Assembly (NCBI RefSeq): GCF_000317205.1
Contig: NZ_AJLK01000069.1
Coordinates: forward strand, 1 to 39,100
Direction of reading: 5' to 3'
Origin: Fischerella muscicola PCC 7414
Lineage (GTDB): Bacteria; Cyanobacteriota; Cyanobacteriia; Cyanobacteriales; Nostocaceae
DNA: 39,100 nucleotides
A program made the position numbers and the translations under genes. Shown piece after piece: positions 1-9,619 of the stretch. Below the pieces are notes generated by a model. It was not told where the DNA came from, made no database searches, and worked only from the letters and a program-made list of their open reading frames with translations. Positions within the stretch are counted from its first letter, which is position 1. The number at the start of each line of letters is the position of its first letter.

Positions 1-36
1 ATTGGTGAACTCATCTAATTTGCTTAAAACAAATGA

Positions 37-60
37 GGTCTAGCAGAAGCCTGCTAGACC
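37..60 (+). terminator. Stem-loop, probable terminator of a gene left of the window
   Basis: The arms GGTCTAGCAG and CTGCTAGACC pair perfectly over 10 bp around the loop AAGC. A short AT-rich stretch follows, but there is no long T run. Frame 1 from base 1 reads I-G-E-L-I-stop (TAA at 16-18), so a plus-strand gene may end just before the hairpin. That reading rests on five codons and is weak. The hairpin itself is certain; its role is inferred. Confidence 0.55.
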
Positions 61-502
61 AGAAATTTTATTTAGAACGCGATCGCAATTAATTTAAAGA
101 TGTATTGCGTCACGAAGAGTTATTGATGGGAGTAATTACAACTAAGGGTGGACAGTAGGACACTGCAAATTAGCTCATCTACATAGGAAGCTCAAGACAA
201 AGCACTCACTGAGTGAAAAATTAAACAGTGCAACTGAAAGCAAATGTGATATTCAAGTGAACTATTGCAGCGCTGGGCTTTAGCAGGAGGCACAAGCTTT
301 TGCCCATAGGTTCAGTATATTAACGCGTGCCTGTCGTTAATGTAACTTGATTCTATACAACTAGATTATTCAGATTTTGCTCAAAAGTCAAGTAGATTCT
401 TAAGACAATATTAAAAAAGCTTGTTTTTTAATTTTTAGTGCTATGTGGAACTGTTCTATATATCTCTGATTTAATTAAATCCATTCTCGATTACGCGAAC
501 CG
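61..502. other. Intergenic region without a recognised gene
   Basis: About 440 bases of AT-rich DNA with a HIP1 octamer near 79-86. An A/T hairpin at 411-431 (TTAAAAAA, loop GCTTG, TTTTTTAA) lies about 70 bases beyond the stop of the minus-strand histidine kinase gene. It could terminate that transcript. No tRNA, coding frame or other repeat family was recognised. Confidence 0.5.
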
Positions 503-2113
503 TCATAAATGCTCCGACTTTCTCACTATTGAATCAGCAATTGGCAGAATGATCGTAAAGGTTGAGCCTACACCGACTTGGCTGTGAACACTCACCTGTC
601 CGCCGTGAGCTTCAGCAATTGCCTTAACAATGGATAACCCTAATCCTGCTCCTTCTGAACGACGGCGACGGTTAGAGACTCTGGCAAAGCGATCGAAGAT
701 TCGCTGCTGCTCCTCGAGAGCGATCCCTTCTCCGCTATCTTGCACCCAAAAGTGAACGTTGCCTTTGCAAATTGTAGAGCCAATTAGGATTGTATCGGTT
801 GTTTCTGTGTGCTGTATGGCATTTTGTACCAAACGCATAACCGCCTGGATAATTCGCTGACGATCCACGGTGATTTTTCCCTGCGATGCCGCCTCTAGCT
901 GCCAGTTTCGTCTTGCCAACGCCTGCGCCTGATCAAATATCTCTTGGGTAATTGCCACAGCATCAACAGTTTCGATCCTTAAAAAGTTTGGCCGTTCTGC
1001 CTTTGCTAGCAAGATTAAATCCTCCACAAAACCGCTCATTCGATCTAGTTCATCCATAACGACTGCTAGAGTTTCCTGCTGATCGTCCGGATTGCTACCC
1101 ATCAATTCCAGATATCCACGAATGATGGTGATGGGAGTTCGCAGTTCATGTCCAGCATCGTTGACAAAGTTACGCTGGCTAATAAACGAACTTTCCAAGC
1201 GATCCATCATCTTGTTGAATGTTGTTGCTAGTTTTGCCAGTTCTCCTTTACCCCGTATTGGAATGCGCTGTGTTAAATCGGTTCCACTAATCGATTCAGC
1301 AGTTGTCGCCAATACCCGTAACGGTTGCAGAATCCGTCCGGCAGCAAACCATACCAAAAGCAGTGCAACCAACAGCACTGCAAGAGTAACCTGAATAATC
1401 ACAGCCACTGCTTCTAGGATTTCAGCATGTTCTTCTGCACTATGGGCAATTACTAACGTTCCGAGTAGTTTTCCGTTTGTTTTAATGGGTTCAACAAAGT
1501 AGAAGATGCGATTAATATCGTGATTTTGGCTAACCTGTTCCCCCTCTTTTGGTTCAGCCTGAGTTGCCCATTGCCGCATGAGAGCAGTTTCTGGTTTGAG
1601 AGCTTTCGGTAATGCTTTAGGACTAGACTCATAGAATGTTCCATTAACAAATGTAATCAGAAAAATATTGTCTTCTGGAATTTCAACCTTTAAGTATGCT
1701 TCAAAGAACCGCTTCATTTCCTGTTCGTTTGTAGGCACCCTAAGGTCGCTCATGAGTGCCTTTTCAGCAGAACTGATGGACTGCACTTCTCTAGTCGCGG
1801 CTTTGTCGTTATCTTCTATGCGGTTATTCTCTAATCTTTCGAGGTTAATTCTGCCTGCCAACAATTCTCTGAAGTCTTCCACTTCTCCTAGCATATCCTG
1901 ACGAACACGCTCATCAACACGGGCAAACAAAAGCTGGCGAAAGGCTGGAATTGCAATGCCAAACGTCAGTACCAAAATCACGACATACCAAACTAGAATT
2001 CGAGTGCGGGCTTCTCCCCAAAACTCGCGCCAGAGCAATTGATTTTGAGGTAGGGGAGTGGTACGCTCATCTAGGTTTCTCAAAGAAACGTCTCGCTTAC
2101 GAAACACCTTCAC
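503..2113 (-). CDS. Membrane sensor histidine kinase, orphan
   Basis: Two-component sensor that should autophosphorylate on His and pass phosphate to an unidentified response regulator. Numbering from an upstream GTG at 2125, membrane segments lie near residues 43-63 and 238-262 and enclose a roughly 175-residue extracytoplasmic sensing region. A HAMP linker (about 262-314) follows, then a HisKA domain with the phospho-acceptor in NDAGHELRTP (H326) and a HATPase domain with N box (QNAIQH), DSGEGI and GAGLGLSI. I placed the start at the GTG at 2111-2113 because AAGGAG (2125-2130 on the complement) lies 11 nt before it, while that same motif overlaps the GTG at 2123-2125. No regulator gene lies beside it, so its signal and partner cannot be read from context. 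Confidence 0.9.
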   Translation of the reverse strand: MKVFRKRDVSLRNLDERTTPLPQNQLLWREFWGEARTRILVWYVVILVLTFGIAIPAFRQLLFARVDERVRQDMLGEVEDFRELLAGRINLERLENNRIEDNDKAATREVQSISSAEKALMSDLRVPTNEQEMKRFFEAYLKVEIPEDNIFLITFVNGTFYESSPKALPKALKPETALMRQWATQAEPKEGEQVSQNHDINRIFYFVEPIKTNGKLLGTLVIAHSAEEHAEILEAVAVIIQVTLAVLLVALLLVWFAAGRILQPLRVLATTAESISGTDLTQRIPIRGKGELAKLATTFNKMMDRLESSFISQRNFVNDAGHELRTPITIIRGYLELMGSNPDDQQETLAVVMDELDRMSGFVEDLILLAKAERPNFLRIETVDAVAITQEIFDQAQALARRNWQLEAASQGKITVDRQRIIQAVMRLVQNAIQHTETTDTILIGSTICKGNVHFWVQDSGEGIALEEQQRIFDRFARVSNRRRRSEGAGLGLSIVKAIAEAHGGQVSVHSQVGVGSTFTIILPIADSIVRKSEHL

Positions 2114-2179
2114 GCTTGGGTACACTCCTTAACAGCACATCTTTTTTTATATTCTGTGCATCTTTATAAATAATTGGTA

Positions 2180-2352
2180 TAACTTGGTGACTTTGTGCCT
2201 TGGTGGTAAAAAATCTTTAACCACCCTACCCTTACGGGAAGCCTATGAGCGCGTCTACGTGTCTACGTGATGGGAACCTTAAGAGTGGCAAGTGGACTCA
2301 CTAAGACACCAAGACACAAAGAGTTTTCATTTGTTCTAGTTTACGCAGTTCA
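2180..2352. repeat. Dispersed inverted repeat, interrupted copy
   Basis: Begins TAACTTGGTGACTTTGTGCC and ends near CGCAGTTCA. A shorter, uninterrupted relative sits at 28214-28309 and a more diverged one at 29817-29896. Compared with 28214-28309, this copy carries about 75 extra bases (roughly 2224-2300) that contain CCTTACGGGAAGCC and CGTCTACG. Similar sequence (CCTTCGGGAAGCC) occurs near 9872. This looks like one repeat inserted into another. Confidence 0.7.
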
Positions 2353-2380
2353 AGACGACTTAAATTATTTGTGTGGTTGT

Positions 2381-2535
2381 CTTCTGCCCTCTGCCGTCTG
2401 CCCTCTGCCGTCTGCCCTCTGCCTTCTGCGGGGCCCCCACAAATTCGCGATTCGGAGAGCGAATTTGTGGGGAACCCCTTCTGCCCTCTGCCGTCTGCCG
2501 TCTGCCCTCTGCCGTCTGCCGTCTGCCCTCTGCCT
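2381..2535. repeat. Heptamer array (CTGCCNT) split by a hairpin
   Basis: Tandem 7-mers CTGCCCT and CTGCCGT run on both sides of a central hairpin. Its arms CCCCACAAATTCGC (2435-2448) and GCGAATTTGTGGGG (2459-2472) are perfect 14-mers around a 10-base loop. The right-hand array runs directly into the stop codon of the tamB-like gene, whose TAG (complement of 2534-2536) overlaps the last heptamer. The array may help terminate that transcript. Confidence 0.85.
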
Positions 2536-5500
2536 AAAACCTATCTTCATACTCCAGCACTGCCTGATTATCGCCAGATAAATCAGTGGAAGTACGCAGG
2601 CGAAACTCAGAATTAATCCGATAATTCACGCCAAATTGCGGCGGTTCGTCACTCGTTAAAACTTTGAGAGCAGAAAAAGAAATATTACGAGAAACATCAA
2701 TCCCAGCTTCCGCCGCCAAATCCATCGAAAAATTTCTCCTTGTTACTTCTGGATTCTCTGGATCATCGGAAGCAACAGTAGGAAATACACGTAGTTCACT
2801 TAAACCAAAAGCATTACCAATTTGGTTAAAAGCTCGTTGAATATTCAAAGCTGAACCTGCTAAATTTACAAGTCCCAAGGTGCTATCGCCACGTCCCAAT
2901 GTTTGTACAAAACCACCCCCAAGTAAAGCAACTATTTCTGTTTGATTGCGGGGAGGATTGCTGGTAAGCTCAAGATTTTGGTTAAGCTGGCTAGCTGGGC
3001 CGTCAATTCTGGCTTCGACGCGTACAGTATTTACAGGTTCAAAGGACGTAATGTTTTCATCACTGATTTCAGAAGAGAAAGGAGTGGTGGTCACTTGGGA
3101 AGGATTAACATCCAATACGTTAGCAAAGAGGCGGATATCCAAGTCAGGGTTTTGATCTCCTCTAAAAACCGCTCTGTTTTTATAACCACGGGCGAGGTTA
3201 AATTGAGTAGTAAATAAATTCACATCTCCACCCCGAAGGCGAATAGTTCCTTCAGGTTCGGGATTATTAAATGAACCATTGACATTCAGTGAACCAGTAG
3301 CACGGAAACTCAGAATTGGTGGTAAAGCAATTTCTACATTTTTGTCTAATTCCAATTTGAGATCATTAAATCGTGTGGCTGTAGTGCTATTTTCCGATTT
3401 TTCTGGTTTATTTGTTTTGCCATAACTAATTTCTTGGTCATTATTGCCAGCATTCATGGCGTTGTTAGCTGATTCTGTGATTAAAACCTGACCATTAGCT
3501 AGCTTGAGATTACCACCAATAGCTGGACTGAGAGCAGAACCAGTAATCTGCAAATTGCCACTCACCCCTCCTTGATACCGTCCCTTCAAATTCACTGCTA
3601 ATTTATTCAAAGACACAGTCAGAGGATTATCTATTTGTTTTTGGGAGTTAGTGAAAATCGGAATTTCTCCTTGAGCTATGACATTGCCCTGACTAAAATT
3701 GCCTTGGAGACTTTCAACTTTAATACGGTCAAAATCAAACTGGGCCTTCCCTGTGACATTAGTCAATTTTCCTGGTAAAGCCTGAGCTGAAAATGTGGCA
3801 TATTTGACAGCAGCAATACCATTCACGATTGGCTGTTGTTTTGTTCCGCGTACAGTGAGATTGACTTCCCCTTCTCCCTTTTCAAAAGCCACTTGATCTG
3901 TCAACAAGTTTAAAATTGCTAAGCCTTCGTTTTTCACCTGCACATCCAGATTGATTTGGTCGCTATCTGGTGCAGCAGTAGCAAAAGGTAATTTAGCAGG
4001 AACACTGCCAGTGATGGTAACAGGTTCAAAGCCAGCAACCATGACGTTACTACCAAAATTTAAACGTCCATCGTGGTAGCTAAAACTTGCAGTCGCCGAT
4101 TCTATGCCTTTTTGGTTTAGGGTTCCTTGTGTAATTTGTAATTCTCCTTTAGCCTGGGGATTATTGACGTTGCCTGCTAAAGTTGCTGTAGCGTTGATAT
4201 TACCTGTTGCACCCATCGGCAACTTGACATAATTACTCAACACTTCCACAGGGAAATTTTTCACCCGTAGCTGACCAGATTGTTCTGTACCACCTACATT
4301 ACCAGTGAAAGCGATCAGTTTATCTTGAGATTCAATTCGTAAAGGTAGTAACCTGAGAACACCATTTTCAAAGCTACCGTGAGCAATCACTTGTTCTACT
4401 GTGTATATACGGTTGGGTTCGCTTTCTCGTCCCCAAACAAAGTTTTGACCATTTAATTTAAAATCTGCTGCCAGTCCATTTTCTGTGGCAGTATCAAAAT
4501 CAATTTCGCCGTTAAAAGTCCCTTTTAAATCTGCTAAGTCTGGTACTAAAGAAGCATCACGCCGTTGTTGTTGCTGTTGTGCTATCAGTGCTTTAATTTC
4601 GGAAAAGCGGCGAATTTGATCTAGTATAGGCTGGCCAGCGGAACCGACTGCTACGGTGTTAAGATCACTAGCCTTACCGTAGGTTGGGGTAGCTGTTCCC
4701 CGTTGGAAATCTTGTAGTTCAAAAAACTGGAGTGTTGTTAATATATCTTGGATTTCACCTTGGCTGATGTTTAGTTTGCCTTTGATTTGGGGAGTTGTAG
4801 CTGTGGGTGTAAAGTCACCAATAAAGGCATAGCGACTGTTACCTTTGATGAAGGCGCTATCGGTCAGGGTTGTCTTACCATCTTCGTAGCGGAACTGAGC
4901 TTGTAAGCGATCGCCTTTAATTCTACCTACTTGCGGCTGAGCGATCGCTACATTCCCGGCTACTGCTAATGTATTTTGATGAAGGAGAAAATCTCCACTC
5001 AGTGAACCTGCTATTTCCCCTTGTCCCAAGTAAGTATTTGCAGGTACTGGCAAATTCAACACTTTTAAGGGAAAGTTTTCTACTTTTGCCGCTAAATTAT
5101 CGCCTTGTGCTTGACCTATTGCCGAAGCTTGCTGCCATTGCACTGTAAAGGAATTGGGACGATTATTTCCATCGAGACTGAGAGCAATTTTGTCACGCTT
5201 GCCAGTGACATCCAAATTTAAACCACGTCCTTGCACTGATTGGATGTTACCGTTTAACACCGACTCAAAAGCTAAGTTGTTAACATTCAAGTCCCGCAGT
5301 GTCAGTTTTCCTACCAAATTTGGCACAGGCAGATTGCCAGTAATTTTCCCGTTAAAATCAGCTTTTCCAGCTAGATCTACTGTCTGAGGCAACTTTAATG
5401 GCAACTGTTGCAGATTGTAATTTTGGGCTTGAACATCAAGATTTAACTCCGTAATTTCAGGTATGCCAGCTTGATTGCTATTGGCTAATATGTAACCACT

Positions 5501-8107
5501 GGCATTTAAACCAGGGGCTGTTGCTCGTTCAACGAGCAACTTTTCTCCATCCCAGCCGACAAGCGCAGTCAGTGGTCGCTCAATACCAGCTAGACCTTGA
5601 GAAAAGTTTACCTGACCTGTTGCCCGGATATCTGCTAACTGAGAGCTTCCTAAATTACCAGCAACTTGGGCTTTGCCACCCAATTTACCTTTTAACTCCT
5701 CCTGAAACCGATTTAATTCCACACCAGCGGCATTAACTACAGCCTGATAGCGACCGTTAGCTACTTGGATATTTATGGCTGTAAAACTGCCACCACCAAC
5801 ATTAAGTTTTGCTTGACCGTTAGCTTGAATTGTTTCTGGTTGGAAGGACTCTACAGAACCAGTGACGTTAAACTGACCAGTAACTTTACCGTGTAATTGC
5901 TGAGGAATTGGTGTTAATTGTTGTAGTGGTGCGTTCTGAGCTTGCAGTTGTGCCTGATAAACACCGTCAGCTACTTGAATATTCGTAGCAGTAACTGTAC
6001 CGGTTTTGACAGCTAAACTAGCTGAGCCATTTCCACGTAAAGTTTTCAGGTCAAAATTGTTGGTATTACCTGATACTTGGAATGTACCTGCCATCGCAGC
6101 TTGTAATGCTGGTTGTAATGCGGGGGCTGGTTGTTTCAGCAACCGTGCCAACCTTACACCATCCGCCACAAGTTTGGCAGAAAAGCTGTTTTCCCCTAGC
6201 TGGATTTGAGAAACTGCCACTGTGCCATCTGCGACTTTTACTTTGGCGTTCTCAGTACGAATATTAGCCAGTTTAAAGGGTGCGGAACTGCCAGAAAGAA
6301 GGAGACGACCGTTGAAGCGGGCATCATTAAGATTTATATTTTCTAGTTGTTGGGGATTGACAAAACGTTCTACTTGTACCCCAGTGGCATCAGCAACTGC
6401 TTGCCAATTCTGGTTATTCCAACTGCCGGCAACCTGGACTGTACCACCAGCTACACTGAGAGCAACATTACGGAAATTGAGAGTGCGATCGCTATTGACG
6501 ACAACTTCACCTGTGGTAGGATACTGAGCCTGGGGGGCTTGGAATTGAACTGTTGTTTGCACATTGTCAGCAGTACCAGTCATTTGGGCTGTACCAGAGA
6601 CAGTACCGACTTTCAAGCCTGGTTGAGAGTTGTAAAGAAGAGCGATCGCATCACCAGGAACATTCTTGGCCGATAAATTAAAATTCAAACGGGGAACTGT
6701 CCCCAACTCAACCTTGCCAATACCCTTGATTTCACCGCCGACTTTGGCTTTGCCTTGAATATCTCTAAAGACAATCACCTCATCTTTTGGTGCAAACTCA
6801 AACTTGCCACTGGCGCTATCAAAATCAACTTTATCAATCTGGGCAGGCTTGTTAGTGGTAACGATACCTGTAAGAATTGGTTCGGTCGTTTTTCCTGTAA
6901 ACTGCAAATCTGCTTGCACTTCCCCAGTTACAGGTACAGGCAATTTGAGTTTGAGAGTTTCTTGGACATCAGCGACATTGACGCCATTTACACGCCCTGC
7001 CAACTTGTAACCAGCTTCGGTGTCAATAATACCGTTAGCGATTAATGGGATTTTGCCGTAGCTGCCGATGACATTGTCAAGCTTAATTTCTGTGCCTTGA
7101 AAGTGCAGCTTTCCTTGGGAATTCAAAAATGGTTGGGGAACTTTCGGAACTTGAAACTGAACCGCTTGCAAATCAACATTACCAAATAATATAGGCGGCT
7201 GAGTTTGCCCAATTTGAAACTGCATCTGCAAGTCACCATTGACTCGACCGGCTTGTAATGATAGTGGTAACTTAACTAAGCGCGTCACATCAGAGGCTAG
7301 CAACTCTTGCCCGCGTATTTGTAAATTCGTTGCCCATGTCTTTGGGCGGATATCTCCCTTCAAGGCAACATCACCGCCACTGTTTGGTTTTCCTGTCAAG
7401 TCCAACCGAATCACTTGGTGATTTTCTAATAGTTGGGCAGTTCCGTTTACTTGTGAAAATGTCACGGGGGAGGAGAGGGGAGAAGACGCGTTAGGAGACG
7501 CGGAGATTTTATTTATATTCCCCGTGTCCCCCTTGTCCTCCTTGTCTCCCTTGTCTCCCTTGTCCCCCGTGTCTTCTATATCTCTCTTGCGTGGCACTAA
7601 GACTAATTGGGCATTGCGGAACCGTATTTTATCCAAATCTGTTTGAATTGGTTGACCTTGACCTTGTCTTTTGATGGTAGTGGTAATCCAGCGCCCTTGT
7701 TGATCCTGTTCAACGTAAACATCTGGATTGACTAAGGTTACATCCAACTTCAGTTCACGCTTCAAAAGTAAATGTAACGGTTCAAAACCCACCTCCACAG
7801 CATCGACTGTAACCCTATCCGGGTCTGTGGGTGTTGCTGGAATGGCTGAAGTCCCAAGCTTTACTCCCGTGAGCGAAAATCCCTTAACTTCTCCTAACTT
7901 CACTGGACGATTGAGTGTAGTGGTCAGACTTTTTTCTGCTAGTGGTGTTAAATCTTTCTGGATAAAACTCCACAACCGCCAAGCACCACCTATAAGTCCT
8001 ATTAGTAAAATTCCACCTAAAGCGATGCCACTACGACCCAATATCAACAACCATACACGCTTGTTGTTAGTTGGAGATTTATAATTTTGCTTGAGAGATT
8101 TACTCAT
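2534..8107 (-). CDS. tamB: TamB/DUF490-family envelope protein
   Basis: At 1857 residues this is a very large, mostly beta-rich repetitive protein with one N-terminal membrane anchor (about residues 19-40). The body has many short alternating strands with N/G turns, and the C-terminal part (about 1500-1857, with TEIVALLGGG and a final EDRF) matches the TamB/DUF490 domain. TamB-type proteins bridge inner and outer membranes and are linked to lipid transport and outer-membrane biogenesis. No TamA/Omp85 gene is adjacent. Residues about 176-217 are a low-complexity D-K-G-rich linker encoded by a genomic repeat. The ATG at 8105-8107 gives the membrane anchor a normal position. The family call is firm; the exact role is inferred. 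Confidence 0.85.
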   Translation of the reverse strand: MSKSLKQNYKSPTNNKRVWLLILGRSGIALGGILLIGLIGGAWRLWSFIQKDLTPLAEKSLTTTLNRPVKLGEVKGFSLTGVKLGTSAIPATPTDPDRVTVDAVEVGFEPLHLLLKRELKLDVTLVNPDVYVEQDQQGRWITTTIKRQGQGQPIQTDLDKIRFRNAQLVLVPRKRDIEDTGDKGDKGDKEDKGDTGNINKISASPNASSPLSSPVTFSQVNGTAQLLENHQVIRLDLTGKPNSGGDVALKGDIRPKTWATNLQIRGQELLASDVTRLVKLPLSLQAGRVNGDLQMQFQIGQTQPPILFGNVDLQAVQFQVPKVPQPFLNSQGKLHFQGTEIKLDNVIGSYGKIPLIANGIIDTEAGYKLAGRVNGVNVADVQETLKLKLPVPVTGEVQADLQFTGKTTEPILTGIVTTNKPAQIDKVDFDSASGKFEFAPKDEVIVFRDIQGKAKVGGEIKGIGKVELGTVPRLNFNLSAKNVPGDAIALLYNSQPGLKVGTVSGTAQMTGTADNVQTTVQFQAPQAQYPTTGEVVVNSDRTLNFRNVALSVAGGTVQVAGSWNNQNWQAVADATGVQVERFVNPQQLENINLNDARFNGRLLLSGSSAPFKLANIRTENAKVKVADGTVAVSQIQLGENSFSAKLVADGVRLARLLKQPAPALQPALQAAMAGTFQVSGNTNNFDLKTLRGNGSASLAVKTGTVTATNIQVADGVYQAQLQAQNAPLQQLTPIPQQLHGKVTGQFNVTGSVESFQPETIQANGQAKLNVGGGSFTAINIQVANGRYQAVVNAAGVELNRFQEELKGKLGGKAQVAGNLGSSQLADIRATGQVNFSQGLAGIERPLTALVGWDGEKLLVERATAPGLNASGYILANSNQAGIPEITELNLDVQAQNYNLQQLPLKLPQTVDLAGKADFNGKITGNLPVPNLVGKLTLRDLNVNNLAFESVLNGNIQSVQGRGLNLDVTGKRDKIALSLDGNNRPNSFTVQWQQASAIGQAQGDNLAAKVENFPLKVLNLPVPANTYLGQGEIAGSLSGDFLLHQNTLAVAGNVAIAQPQVGRIKGDRLQAQFRYEDGKTTLTDSAFIKGNSRYAFIGDFTPTATTPQIKGKLNISQGEIQDILTTLQFFELQDFQRGTATPTYGKASDLNTVAVGSAGQPILDQIRRFSEIKALIAQQQQQRRDASLVPDLADLKGTFNGEIDFDTATENGLAADFKLNGQNFVWGRESEPNRIYTVEQVIAHGSFENGVLRLLPLRIESQDKLIAFTGNVGGTEQSGQLRVKNFPVEVLSNYVKLPMGATGNINATATLAGNVNNPQAKGELQITQGTLNQKGIESATASFSYHDGRLNFGSNVMVAGFEPVTITGSVPAKLPFATAAPDSDQINLDVQVKNEGLAILNLLTDQVAFEKGEGEVNLTVRGTKQQPIVNGIAAVKYATFSAQALPGKLTNVTGKAQFDFDRIKVESLQGNFSQGNVIAQGEIPIFTNSQKQIDNPLTVSLNKLAVNLKGRYQGGVSGNLQITGSALSPAIGGNLKLANGQVLITESANNAMNAGNNDQEISYGKTNKPEKSENSTTATRFNDLKLELDKNVEIALPPILSFRATGSLNVNGSFNNPEPEGTIRLRGGDVNLFTTQFNLARGYKNRAVFRGDQNPDLDIRLFANVLDVNPSQVTTTPFSSEISDENITSFEPVNTVRVEARIDGPASQLNQNLELTSNPPRNQTEIVALLGGGFVQTLGRGDSTLGLVNLAGSALNIQRAFNQIGNAFGLSELRVFPTVASDDPENPEVTRRNFSMDLAAEAGIDVSRNISFSALKVLTSDEPPQFGVNYRINSEFRLRTSTDLSGDNQAVLEYEDRF
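7455..7580. repeat. Dispersed tandem-repeat element inside the tamB coding frame
   Basis: The plus strand reads ACGCGGAGATTTTAT, a short AT stretch, then repeats built on TTGTCTCCC. The same arrangement occurs between aar and accA at 12332-12420. Here it is read in frame on the minus strand as DTGDKGDKGDKEDKG followed by NINKISAS. It has no frameshift or stop. Confidence 0.8.
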
Positions 8108-8791
8108 GGGATTTTACTTTTATTGTTAGCCGAGTTGGAGAGGCACAATAGTTTCACCAACGCATAATAGACGGGTTTTGTTTCTCAAAAGGGTAATAGA
8201 AAATTATCCTTTCCCCCTTACCCTTTGCCCTTTTCCCATCTAACAAAGTTTATTGGGTATACCATTTAGCTGGCAATGCCATTACCAGGGTACAAACCCA
8301 TTTTGGCTTTGGAGTATAAGAATGGCGATGATTTAAGTAAAAAAAAAGAAGCATTTTCGTGCATTTTGGGATAAGCAATTAGTGATTGCTAGCAAAATAC
8401 TTAATATTCTTTGATATTTGAGTTATCAGTGATAATTTCAGATTTGAAGCTGGAATTGTTGAGAATTGCTGACAAACAAATACAGATTCCAGCTAGAATT
8501 CGTTAGTGGTTGACAAAGTCACGTTAAATTAATACCATAAAGTCAAGAATAAAGCGTATTAAACTATACGACTCTATCTGTACCCAATTTAATCTCTAAA
8601 ATGTAAAAACGGTATACCTATTAATACTGGTATATTCAACACAATTTGAGACACAATATTTGTATAAATTAATATAAGTACAAAAAATTACATCTATTCA
8701 GACAACAAGGGACTAGAGGCTGGTGATCAGGTGAGAATATAAATAATAAATTCTGAATCCTAAAACTTTCATAACTCATAAATTAATTCCC
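8108..8791. other. Intergenic region upstream of tamB
   Basis: 684 bases with no convincing gene. They include a pyrimidine-rich run (about 8208-8240, CCCTTACCCTTTGCCC), a long-looped inverted repeat AGCTGGAAT/ATTCCAGCT within about 8451-8496, and an AT-rich part that must hold the tamB promoter. Near 8785-8810 short TTAATTC repeats reach into the last codons of the downstream permease gene. No RNA gene was recognised. Confidence 0.45.
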
Positions 8792-9619
8792 TTAATTCTT
8801 AATTCCTGTCGTGGCAATACCCTGAATTAATTGACGCTGCCCCAGGAGAAATAAAAATAAAATCGGTACAGTGGTTATAGTTACTGCCGCCATTAGCAAA
8901 GGCCAGTTATTGGTAAATTGTTCTTGGAACTCAGCCAAAGCTAGCTGTACAGTTCTCAATTCTGGTTTTGTAGTAAATACTAACGGCTTAAATAAATCAT
9001 TCCATTCACCGATAAAGGTAAACAGAAACAAAGTTACCAAGGCTGGGCGTGCTAAAGGCAATACTATTTGCCACAAGATTTGTACTCGGTTCGCCCCGTC
9101 TATTGCTGCGGCTTCTTCTAACTCTACAGGTATTGTTAAGAAATACTGCCTTAATAAGAAAATACCAAAACCATTTGCAGCGGTTGGTAAAATTAAAGCC
9201 CAGTAAGTGTTAATTAGGTGTCCCCATTTCAAGACTAAAAATATAGGAATCACAAGTAATTGAAAGGGAATCACCAGTGTAGCTAACACAATCAATAGCA
9301 ATGCTTGTCTACCACGAAATTTGAGTCTTGCCAGGGCATAACCTGCCAAGGCAGAAGTCACTATTTGAAAACCCGTGACAGCTAATGCTACCAAGCTAGA
9401 ATTAGCAAATGCCAGTAAGAATTTACCTCGTCGCCAAGCTTCATGGTAGTTTGCTAAAGACCAACCGTTCTGAAGAAGCAGATTCGGAGTAGTGCCAGGC
9501 GGTGCAAGAGATGTCAAGAAAACTACAAAAAGGGGTAACAAGACAATCAGGCCCCCTAACAAAAGTACTGCCAGACTCCAAAAAGAAGAATATTTAAGAT
9601 TTCCGAGTGGTTTGGACAT
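8792..9619 (-). CDS. Carbohydrate ABC transporter permease (MalG type, CUT1)
   Basis: Inner-membrane permease of a binding-protein-dependent importer, probably for a sugar or glycoside. It has six hydrophobic segments and the cytoplasmic EAA loop typical of MalG-type subunits (EEAAAIDGANRVQILWQI), which docks the ATPase. At about 275 residues it has family length. I chose the ATG at 9617-9619; an upstream TTG adds only seven residues. The partner permease, binding protein and ATPase are not adjacent, so it is either a lone gene served by distant partners or part of a scattered system. The substrate cannot be told from sequence. Short TTAATTC repeats overlap its stop. Confidence 0.88.
   Translation of the reverse strand: MSKPLGNLKYSSFWSLAVLLLGGLIVLLPLFVVFLTSLAPPGTTPNLLLQNGWSLANYHEAWRRGKFLLAFANSSLVALAVTGFQIVTSALAGYALARLKFRGRQALLLIVLATLVIPFQLLVIPIFLVLKWGHLINTYWALILPTAANGFGIFLLRQYFLTIPVELEEAAAIDGANRVQILWQIVLPLARPALVTLFLFTFIGEWNDLFKPLVFTTKPELRTVQLALAEFQEQFTNNWPLLMAAVTITTVPILFLFLLGQRQLIQGIATTGIKN

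Noticed and set aside
1-18. Tail of a gene ending I-G-E-L-I-stop at the left edge
   Set aside because: Five codons are too few to support a gene; mentioned only as context for the hairpin at 37-60.
503-2113. Two-component pair with a response regulator
   Set aside because: No receiver-domain gene lies on either side of the kinase within the window, though one could lie left of base 1.
2381-2535. Regular repeats suggestive of a CRISPR array
   Set aside because: The units are contiguous 7-mers without unique spacers of about 30-40 bases, and no cas gene is near.
2942-8084. Many plus-strand open frames opposite tamB
   Set aside because: They are short, overlap a well-supported gene and have no domain or start-site support.
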